Assembly: GCF_022581195.2 (NCBI RefSeq)
Contig: NC_061471.1
Span: 1,922,001 to 1,986,000 of the forward strand
Source: Helicoverpa zea
Lineage: Eukaryota > Arthropoda > Insecta > Lepidoptera > Noctuidae
Reading direction: 5' to 3'
DNA length: 64,000 nt
Shown: positions 12,101 through 24,100 of the stretch, in pieces
Position numbering within the stretch: position 1 is the stretch's first letter
Layout of the letters: each line of letters opens with the position of its first letter
Notes under the pieces: generated by a model
Databases searched by the model: none
What the model was told of the DNA's origin: nothing
What the model saw: the letters and a program-made list of their open reading frames with translations, nothing else
Position numbers and translations under genes: made by a program

Positions 12101-15100
12101 ACACAGAAGAAATTGGTCACACCAGGAGCGACTGCCTATCTGACCTCAACCTAGTTACCCGGGCAACCCAATAGGTTAAATGAATAAAAAAAACATAAAA
12201 AGTACCAACCTCACAGCCCAAAGCCTTAGTATTCCTATAAACGGCTTCCAAGTCATGTACCGCTTGAGCCACCACCTTGCTCAACTTAGCTTGCTTCACA
12301 AACGGTGTGACGAGTTCGCGAACTTCGTGTACCGGGACATCCGCCTCCATTAGACGGAGGAGATTCGACACGTCACGATTGGTCACGCAAAGGGACGTTA
12401 GGTGGGTTTGTAGTTGGAGACTTGTTATGCGCCCTGGGGAAGGGAAAAGTTAAATATATTCATCTTGTTGAGATTTAATTCACAAACTTTAATTCAACAC
12501 ATTTAATGTCAAAATTAATATAAAGAAAATTCTACAATACTGCAATAGACATCAACATTTGTGAACAAATTAAAATGATAATAGTTCAATGCATTTTAAA
12601 ATCGTCTTTTTCAGGGTGCGTATTAGTAGTCTCCTATTATGTCCTTTTCTGCTCGTCCCCAATACGACGATTATGAAAGCGGTATATAAAGGTACGATAC
12701 CTTTTTATTTACACGACGTTTGAGCCGAATTGCACCAACCGTGGTCATCGGTGGACTGACAGGTAGAAGCGACTCCGTGAAGATTTTCACGGACATAAAT
12801 CACCTATAGTTAACAGTGTTCGCAGCAGCTATATGTGGTTCAACTGTAGCGACACTTTGTATACAACAAGTGTACAGCTACTTACCGAAGCACACATCGA
12901 CGAGTACGGGGTACATGTCTGAGTGCTTGTCCAGCGGCACCCCGCACGACAGCAGCAGTGTTCGCAGCAGCTCCGTGTGGTTCAACTGTAGCGACACTTT
13001 GAGGCCACTTTCTGTTGCCGCTCTGCTTGCTACTATTAGGAGCTCGGAGTCTGGCCAGAGGGAATCTGGAAATACAGACATTACTTAGAAAAAAGGCAAG
13101 TTGAAATGGGATCGGATAAAGTGTGCATGAAAATCTCATCTGCCTAGCCTTTTCCCAACTATGTTGGGGTCGGCTTCCAGTCTAACCGGATGCAGCTGTG
13201 TACCAGGGTTTTACAAGGAGCGACTGCCTATCTGACCTCCTCAACCCAGTTACCTGGGCAACCCGATACCCCTTGGTAAGACTGGTTGTCAGACTTTCTG
13301 GCTTCTGACTACCCGTAACGACTACCAAAGATGTTTAAATGGCAGCCGGGACCTACAGTTTATCGTGCCATCCGAAACACGGAAGAACTCAGTATGACAA
13401 GATGGTCACCCATCCACGGACCGACCGCGCCAAGCGTTGCTTAACCTTATGATCGATCGATCCGCGCGGCTTTGACTTAGCCACGAGCTCTTCCTTAGCC
13501 ACGAGCTCTTCCGTGCATGAAAATCTGAATCCTCATATATTACCTCGAAATACATATAGAAAGTTGCTACCTAATTGCTACCAGCTGCCATTAGTTGCTA
13601 CCAAATTGCTACTGATTTCGAATGTAATCAGCAGTTAAAGGTGACAGCGATTTTGATGCAAAAATATAGGATAGAGGATAAAATAATATGAACAAAATTC
13701 TTTTGTTTACGCGAGGTTTCGAAAATGAATTCGGAAACCAGTTAACAAGTTAAAATTTATACCAAAACTGAGACAATACTTTTAACCCTTTTATGTCACA
13801 CAAGGTATGGAATTATTTAAACTCTTATATGAGTTCCACGACTAAATGTGATTATTTGTGCACTGATAAGTAAAATAAAACTTACCAGTCCTAGGAGAAA
13901 CGATGTCGAAGGCGCACTCTATAATCTCCCTCGGATGGAAGCCTTTGACATGCTTCTCTCTGAACACCCGTTCTACCACGTAACGACGCATGTATTTCGT
14001 GCCGTTGTATGCTGTATGCCTGTTAAGTAAAATACAACAAACAATATAACAACAACACACACAAAACAATAAGACATAATATACACAGCGGGTCTGCTGG
14101 AAGAGATTTCTTCTATATCTATGCTAATAAAATAAAGAGAAACCATAATTTCTTTATTTGCAACTTAAATGCTCCGAAACTACTGAACAGATATGAAAAG
14201 TTTTTGTGATAAAATACCTGAATATCGCAAACAAAGTTGCGTGTTAAAAGCTAGTCAAACTAATATGGACATTAATCTCTTTGAAATAGAATCTAAAATC
14301 AATTGACGCAACTTTCGTAAGTAGTCGCTTCAATTCTCCTATGACTGACATCTAAACTATATACCTACACGTACGATCTGCCTTACCTAGCAAAAGGCAG
14401 TCTCAAGTCATGAGGCAGATGCACAACGGAGCCAGATGCCGTCATGACCTTCACGGCATTTGGATACTGGTCCCACGCGGCAGCTCGGGGTATCAGCAGT
14501 GGTGGGGAGAATTCTGAAGCACCGTGGCTGCGGAACACCTGGAAAAGATATGGTATGTAAATAATTTGGTACCTATTTTAAAGGCAGTGGTAATTTGATC
14601 TTCCTTATTTGAGAACTGGTTACTGCTAATAGATAGACCAGAATAGGTAGTGAAAGGCTAGAAAAATGATGGTAGATAATAATGTCTTAGTACGAGGAGC
14701 ATATGCGACAATTTCGGTAAGTTTTTGATAGGAAAACAAAAAGGAGGATAAGGTTAACTGGGTCGAAGATTTTCAGAAAAAACGACAATGAAAGCAAAAT
14801 AAGCTTTGATGATGATAAATTAATAAAAAGGTAATGCAATATTTCATAAGTAATTATCGTTACAAATCTGTGTAGTACACGATGTTGACACACTTTGTTT
14901 ATGTTCATTCATCATCATACATTGTAGAAGCATTGAGAATTACTATTATGACTAGCAAAATTAATTAATATAGGATGTGCTAATTAAAACAGTATCTATT
15001 CTAGTACTCATATCAGTATTCTAACAATTGATCATAACAGAAACATGATAATAACAAACAATAATTGTAATTATTACTTGTAAAAGAAACATAAACACAA

Positions 15101-18100
15101 GATTTTGTTTAGTCTATATATTTGTGATATAATTTTTTTGTTTCCTTATCATCAGTATTAGGTTTTTATTTTATCAGGAATTTGTAAATAATTACAAAGC
15201 AAGAACATTTCTGTATACTTGTGTGCTAAGAAAATGTTATCAAATAATCTCTTTTGTTATCTTTTAATTACATAGTACGAGTACTAGAAAATATAAGCAG
15301 CAATAAAATTGTACAATTACAAAAAGAATCGACGAGGATGGGATTCGAACCCACGCGTGCAGAGCACATTGGATTAGCAGTCCAACGCCTTAACCACTCG
15401 GCCACCTCGTCGCATGGCACTGGCTGCCTAATTAAGAGCTACTATTGACACTTGCATTTTACAGTGCAATGAAAAGAAACGAAATATTGTTTGAATATAT
15501 AATATTTCCAAAAATACATTTTTATGTCATTTACAATGAAATTGAAGTAAAATGAATGCATTAAAAAGTTGGTAGGGAATATTCCAAAAAACTTGCTAGG
15601 TCTAATAGAACTTTTGATTTGTGCTTTTGTAAGAACAAACAAAAAAATCTGTTATGAACATGGCATACCTTTAAAAGATATAGCAATTAATGTACAGCTC
15701 TCGTTAAATAACTTGAAGCTGGCTATCACTGGATAAGCTGCAGTCAATATGTGTCAACAAAACACTATTGTCGGCTAACAGTCAGATGTTCAGTTACTGT
15801 AAATAACTTTGACGCTCTGAAATTTAATCTTTTGGGGGCTAACGTTTGCAAGTAGTGTTGAAGTCGCTTGTAAACAACTTCGGACCGGTAAAATTATTTG
15901 ACGAGTCACTAGATTAGTCCAAAACATACCTTGATGACGTCATCCTTGATTTTCAACAGCAGTTCATTAGGCTTGGTCCTCATATCGTTATGGTAGGTAT
16001 AGTCCTCAGCCCGGGACGGCACCTGGTGCAGGCAGGCGGCTACCAGGCGCCCATAGCCTCGAGCAGCTCTATCGCTAAGTGCGTGTGCGAGTAGTCCTGC
16101 TAGGGCTCCCTCGGGTACGGCGCGGGGAACGTGGGAACTGCCTAGAAGTTCCGCGCATGTTGGACGAAGACTGGGCTCGTGGTTTAGAAGCCATCTGGAA
16201 GGGGATAAAGACGTGTGTTTATGTCTGCTGTACTTACTGCATATTTTCTCTCTCACTCGACCCCATATTTTAGGGACGAGGTCCCATACTATAAGCGCTT
16301 AACAAATAAGAAGGGAAATTAAACTACAATACAAAAAGAAATCTATATTGTCGACTAACGGTCGACGGAGTATCCATCTCGATTTTGAAACCAAAACTGT
16401 GTGACTTAATATATTGCATAATATGTATATTTGTCAAATAATTCGAATTCGAATGGTAGGTACGAGTCAAAAGATTTTATAAAAAATATGTCTGGATGAA
16501 CGTTTGGTTCCTGAATAAAACATTGAATCTCAGTTGTCATATGTGTATTATGTCTGGTCTAAACTAATGGTCTGACTGAACTTTTTATGAAACTGGATTT
16601 ACCATAAAAAATCTACCCATTACAAAAGTTCCACAAACCACATACCGAATAACATGAATCTGTCTCGCATTATCCTCCTTCTCAAAGCCCTTAGGCATGA
16701 TAATATCCTTGCTCCTCAGATTAGAGAGTACCATCATCCTTTCCATCCCCGTATCCAGCGTGGGATGGAACATCTCGAAGAGTATGATGCCTAGGGAGTA
16801 GATGTCCACTTTCTGGTTGTAGATGACCTTGGAACTTAATTGGAGTAACTCTGGTGCTACGTAGAGAGCTGTGCCGATCTGGAAAAGGGGGTATGTCGAG
16901 TTAAAATTTGCACATAAACACAGCATTTACAGTATTATTTTAATAATGTAATTTTCTGTATCGTCGTACATCGTACCTGTCCTGTTAGAGAGCCGCCGAT
17001 TTCTTCCTGTTTGGCTTTTTCTGAAACATTACACAAAAAATATTTACTATCTTCGCTACAATACACTCAAAGTTACTAAAATCAGTGATATTAGTTACTT
17101 GTTATTTGTCCGTAAGCTAATGGAGAGTTCTAAAAATTGGTACTCTATGGTCTTTCTTCAATGCATGTGCTGTCTACCACTTAAACTATTTTTCCAAATC
17201 ATTTGTTCATGAGAATATTACAATTGAACAAAAAAACTCTTAGCCTAATATTATGAGTACAGATTAAAATCTTACCATCAACAGGCAAGGCAGTAAACGC
17301 TTTAGTAGCCAGTCCAAAATCTCCAATCTTCACATGATCGTTAGAATCCAAGAAAATGTTGACAGGCTTCAGGTCTCTATGGATCATACCTCTTTGGTGC
17401 ACGTGGGCTAGGCCTTCGACTATCTCCCTGGAAATATAGAACAGAAATATTAGTTATACTCACTTCCACCAGTTGTGTCTCGTAAGAACTACTTCGCGAA
17501 CCCAGATAAAATTATCCCCGGCATTTACATGACCGAAAACGAAATTAAACATTTTACTAGATTCCACAAAAAAAAAAACTAAATACCACCTTAACTAAAT
17601 ACCTAGCACGTTTTCTTAAACCTGTCGCCACACCTCTTCTTATAAACATTTAAGATCCTTTTTTGTAAAACACGATATTCGCTCACATACGACACAGCTA
17701 CTAAAACTTACCTCGGTTGGATCCCTTTTAAGACTTTTTGGGCACGCCTATACTGCTTCTGTTAATCTAAAATGAACACCAACCTAGTTTGAAAAGATCT
17801 GGATCCTCACCTAAAAAGCCTCTAAGCTCTGAAATGCTCTTGGCACAGTCCGTTATCTATCGCGTGTCGCAGCGTGTGCTTCTCACAGAACTCCATCTGT
17901 ATGTACAGCACCTGGCGGATCCTCTCCAAGGACTTGCGAGGAGCATCCACTACGTCCTCCGAAGGTATGGTCAGAGATTGGTTTACAGCCCTTTCATATA
18001 GTAAGGACTATCTCCCGAAAACCAAAATACTCGGCAAAATTGGAGTTCCTAACAATCATTTAAGAGGATCCCTTTTTGCAAAATTACGATTTTCATCTGG

Positions 18101-21100
18101 ACCATCCCCTTTGGACCCTTTTAAGACTTTCTGGACCCGACTATACTGCTTCTACCAAACTATTAAATGAAAACCGATCCCTGCGTAACTAAAAAAGACT
18201 TGTATTCTTACCTAAAAAGCCTCCAAGCTCTGAAATGCTCTTGGCACAGTCCGTTATCTATCGCGTGTCGCAGCGTGTGTTTCTCACAGAACTCCATCTG
18301 AATGTACAGCACCTGGCGGATCCTCTCCAAGGACTTGCGAGGAGCATCCACAACGTCCTCCGAAGGTATGGTGAAAGACTGGGTTAAATTCCTCCCATAT
18401 AGCAAGCAAGGGTCTACATCAGTGGTTCTTAACCTTTTTGGCATGAGGGACCACTTTACCAAAAGTTTGTCTTGCCGGGGACCACCCCAATGGTTTGCCT
18501 AAATTGAGGGTTCTTTGATAAAGAATACGAGCAACGTCGCGAAGCTGCTTCGTGGAAGCAATGCTTCGCGGACCACTTGGAATGCCTCCAGGGACCACCA
18601 GTGGTCCGCGGACCACCGGTTAAGAACCACTGGTCTACATGTTTTGGAAGACTAACTTACCAAAAACTAGAATACTCGGCAAAATTGGAGTTCCTAACAA
18701 TCATTTAAGAGGACCCCTTTTTGCAAAATTACGATGATCAACTGCAACACCCTTTTTGGACCCTTTTAAGACTTTCTGGACACGGTTATACTGCTTCTAC
18801 CGAAATAATGAATGAAAACCGACCCCTGCGTAACTAAAAAAGACTTGTATTCTTACCTAAAAAGCCTCCAAGCTCTGAAATGCTCTTGGCACAGTCCGTT
18901 ATCTATCGCGTGTCGCAGCGTGTGTTTCTCACAGAACTCCATCTGAATGTACAGCACCTGGCGGATCCTCTCCAAGGACTTGCGAGGAGCATCCACAACG
19001 TCCTCCGAAGGTATGGTCTGAGAGACGTTCGAGTCTTCTTCAAATTCCACTCCGCTGCTGGATCCGTCTTCTGGGCTGTGGATTTGGGAGTAAAGTGAGT
19101 TATTTTGGAGTTTTAAAAAGTGTGGTTTTATTTAATTTTAAAAAGAAAGTTGTTGGGAGAAGTTGCAACTTTTTTTGATACCTGATTAAGACAGGGATGT
19201 AATATGAGGAAAAATGAACTGCTTTGAAATAATGTTGCGGAGAACAAATCTCCAACCGCATGCAGACTTGTCAAAAGACAGTTTTATTTTTATTATTTTT
19301 GATGAAAATAAACTTAAAGACCCGCAAAGCCAAAGCTAAATGAAAATGAAAAATCTTATTAAAGTGTATATTATCAGACCAACAAGGAAGCTAAGCCTTC
19401 TAAAACAATAATTATTTATCAATTTATCACCAAAAAATGGACAGAGAAACTTACCTCATTATAGTAAACCAAGGATCTGGTTCGTCATCATCGTCATCGT
19501 CTTCGGATTCAGAAGACGTACTCGTTTTCTGTACCGGCGCCTCTGACATCGACCATTCCACCTTGATGTCTTGGCCTAACTTAGCGACCACTCCTGTTGG
19601 AAAAAGTAGTTTGTTTCATTTAAATACGGGCTAATTTCTAGGGCCCTAATCCACTGACAACATCGAAAATCACTTTTGTAAAACATGTTAAATAAGTTTG
19701 AAAATTCATTGTTAACAATTGTTTTAAGACGTAACGTTCATGTGGTAGTAAACTTGGGTCTAGAATAATTAAACTATTTGTCGCCAATAGTTCTACGACT
19801 AATCTATGCCATTTGATAAGTTTTACCAAAAACAACTTTGTTTAGCAAAATCTAAAACGACATTTGAAAAGAAAACTTATGGATGTCTCCATTTGATAGG
19901 GTATTTTTATGCATCGGTATTATTTTCATACATTCTCATCAATACAATATTTAATTATTTGAATATCTAGTGACCATATCGCAGTTAATTCCTACCTGTT
20001 TCCTGAATCATGAGAAGACCTGCATGGAACGATTAGAATAAATACAGTTTAGAGTTTCTCATAGACACAAAGCCACAGCGGAGATTTTTCTATACAACTC
20101 TCTATACTCTATAGTCTGTTAGAAGCGAGAATAAATACTTTTTACGTAATTTAAATTACCTTGCAAACTATCAGGCCTTTTAACATCAGGTACCTCAATC
20201 TCCACGCTAGTATCATCTTCTTCAACCTCAATACTAGACTCGATCCAAGCGTTAAAATACCTAACCACATTCTCATGGTTAAGTCGGGACAACAGTTTAA
20301 CTTCTCTAGTTATCTTCTTATTTAACTGCACGCTTTCAGGGTTAAGCTTGATGCGTTTGATCGCGTAGAATCCACCGTCAAGTTTGTTTTTAACCTGCAA
20401 TGTTCTGTTAATATTGTAATCTTGGTAAACGACTTGTTATTGGAGATTTTGAAAATGATCAGTTAAAACTTATAGCACCTAGATGCTACGGATATTCTTT
20501 TATTTATACCAATCACAGCCATTCTCAAAATGCCAGATTGAACTGAAGGTATAATATGAGTTTTTGAGAGTTAGGATATTCTACTCCTTGATACATAATA
20601 AAGATTGCACTATTTGCTTGCACATACCCAATCAATATTGAGCCAAAACAGTTTTACTCTCATGAATAGAAATCTACTCATTGACTTGTATTGACTTGTA
20701 AAAACTTTAGCCATCCATACGAAATACTTTTCATTTAAAGGCTAATTAAAAAGTGGAAGTCTTGAAGTCTAAATATGTACCTTCAGCACATCCCCGAAGG
20801 CACCTTTTCCGAGCCACGTGAGGACTTCAAACTCAGCGTGCAGACGACTATGACCGTTAGTCACTGGACTGCTATGATGCATCTTCTTAACTGCATCGTC
20901 GTCCTGCAATTTAAGGAAAATATCATCTTTAGCCATGTATTGTCTCATTGCTGCACAGAGAAGGAATGAGCTTTGATTTCAGTCTTCTAATGTCCAGATT
21001 TCCTCAAGTGGTCTTCATACACTTTTAGTCAGTTTTTGGAGTTCAAGACATACTTATAAAGTACATAAGTGAAATTACTTGTGGTACAAATAATATTTTC

Positions 21101-24100
21101 ATTAAAACTAGATGAAATCTCGATATTACAAATTATAGCAAACAATAGGAAAACGGAAGGTATTTATAAAGTAAGGGTATCTATAAGGTATTTGATATTT
21201 GCTTTATCAATGTTCTTATATTATATCTCGAACTAAATATATTAAAGAAAATTACAGTAGACAAAAAAACATTGTAAAACTTACCTCAGATCCACTGCCT
21301 TCATCATTATTTTCCTTATTGCTGGGCACCTTGGCAGGCGCATCGGTCAGGAACACGTGATTCATCAGCTGTTCAGCTGACCACTGAGATTGCTCGTCTT
21401 CCGTTAAACATCTGTAAAACAATATTTAAGTTTGCGCATTTTTTGAGAAAATTGCGCAAAGTCTTTGCGCTAAACAGACAGTTGCGCAAACCCGATGCGC
21501 TAATAGAGGTTTTGCGCAATTTTGGTAAGGTTATATTATTAAAGAACTTTTGAAAATATAATTCCAAAGGTACTATTTAACAGGCTTACCTGGCAAAGAA
21601 ATCCTTAGCGGAACTTGGCAGATCTGGTGGTATTTCCATATAAGTTCGTTCTTGAGATACAAGGGAAAGAAGCATCTGTCCCGTTGCGTAAATATCTTGC
21701 GCTGCTGTTTGTCTGTATATAGGAAATATTATAAATACATGGTAAAAGTTCAGGTCATTATAGAGTTAGTACTATCAACTGTTAGAAGTATAGGTTTAAG
21801 TTGACTATTTCATCAACAGAAAAAAATTGAAGACATGACCATACCTTCATCTTACCTTTCACAATACGTATCACCGTCCAGCATTTCAGTCAACCGCATA
21901 TCCAAACCAATCCCCACCAGTTTAACCCCCCCTACATCGTCTAAGAAAACATTTTGACCCCTCACGTCTTTATGCACGATCCCCACACTATGTAACTCTT
22001 TTAGGGCCCCTAAAACCCCTAAAGCCACATGCCTTAGTAATTTTAACCCTTCATAACGGTCACAAAACACACCAAGTCTGCTTTTAACACTTTTCAAAGC
22101 ACTCCCTAGAACAAAACTCCTGAATAAATATATATATTGTTTTGCTGTCCGTTTGTTCGCGTCTTTAATTGTTTCCATGGCAACGTAGGGGGTTATGGCA
22201 GGGTGGTTGAGTCGACACATGGCTTTCAGATCTTGTTGCATGGAAGTCAGTTGGCGGGATCGGGTCTGGAAGTCGGTGGCTGGGGGTGTGATCCATTTTT
22301 TGGCGATTAATCTCTCGCCTTCGTCGTCTATTGCTAGGTAAGTTGTTGCGCCGTTTGATGAGTGACCTGTGAAAGTGGAGAAATTAGACAACGGCATGTT
22401 TTGTATGTAGAAAAAGTTAACTAGACGCTGCTCTCAATAAATGGTATCGTACGGGAAAGTTTCCATGTCGTCGACAAATTATCTATTAAATTACAAAGCT
22501 GCATAGAACCAGATACATACATTAGAGTTGTTTCATCACCTCTTTGCATGTGACACAGGAGGCATTTTTTTGAAGCTATCTTATAAAGCTTATTAATCGT
22601 TGTGGTGTTTTGATATGACACAAAATCATATTACAACAATAAGGTTTGCTCTACATAAGACAGTAAAAAACATGACACCTTGGCGGTCGGGTAAAAGATC
22701 TCTTACCTAAACAGTTACTAATATAAACCTTCTTATTATTCTTCTGTGTAATCCTAACAACTTGAACTCCTTTATTCTTACAAGTACAGGGTATATCTAC
22801 TGTTTTAGTTCTAACTATCTTCTTGACAGGAGACATTTTGTCGTCGGCATAACTGAAAACAAAGGAATACATACATCATTTTAATATAACGAAAGTTTAA
22901 AACATGATGAAATTCCGCTGTGTTGCTAACTATGTTGCTAACATGAGCTCATGGATAAATAAATCAATCTAGAGAATGGGAAAAAAGAAAAACTTATCTT
23001 TGCGTGAATAAAATTTCATTTTACATCTTTTGATCCTGGATTTATTCAAAGTTTTAGTCAATCACACAACATTTTTCTTACTGTGTAAATTGATTACTAT
23101 AAACTTTTACAATAAACAATATATTAAGTACCCCAAACCACCACTATTCCCAAAAACATGCACACACTTTTTATTTACCAGTAGATAAATACTTAGTACC
23201 ATTTTATTGTATTACTTCATCTTCCATATATTTTCTGATTGCATATAAATGGTTAAATAAATAAATAAAACTAAGGAACTTACCACACCAACTCCGGCGC
23301 ATCCCCAGTACCATCGAGACTATCATCCTGACTAATGCTAGACCTATGCGTCCTATGTCTGCCGGCGCCGCGAAGAATCTCCTGGCGTCTCTGAATCTCA
23401 TCTTTCATTTTCTTACGCTGAAACATGGACACAGGTAAAATTAAAAATTATATTTTTTGCCGGCTTATCAGAAGAAAATCTGATACACTGAGTAAATACA
23501 ATCAATATGATGAGGGGTCAAGTTAAAACCTGTTGGTGGTTATAACTTCAAAAGTAACACAGTTGTCAATACAAAATGGCCTTAATAGCAAACCATCAAA
23601 TATGTATATCAACAACCAAATAATCAAAATCAAGACATTATATTTACCCATATCAAACGCCTACTAACAAAATTAAAAGATTCTAGATTTGAAATTGCAA
23701 AAAAAAACCTTAAGCACAACCATGTAACATTCAAAATAGATTACCTCCTCATTTTCCTTAACTTTCAGATCATGTAGTTTCAACTGTTCTTGTTCATTCT
23801 TTTGTTTCACCATTTCTTCATAAAACGACAGGGTGGGCTTATTGTGGTCATGGAGAAATTGCTGAAAATATTAACAAGAAGTTCTTAAATAACTAATTAT
23901 TATTAGCTAGATTTCGAAGAGAAGGGTAATTTAGACTTAGGACATACTTTGGAACAAATTGATGAATTTTGTAAACTACAAATATGATAAACTTACAATG
24001 TTAATAATTGTATTGTTTTGTTATTTTAATGGGGAAGCACAGATAGATACTATAAATATCGAGTGACTCATATTTGTTGGCGATAAAGGTTAAAATTATT

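Larger units (their letters stand above)
17720..18856 (-). repeat. Tandem array of GCN2 exon 13 plus downstream intron
   Basis: Two extra units follow the canonical exon (18,857-19,075). Shared intron sequence such as 'atactcggcaaaattggag' and 'cttttaagactttctgga' lies between exon copies at 18,212-18,391 and 17,811-17,990. A third, eroded intron piece is at about 17,720-17,760. Confidence 0.92.
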
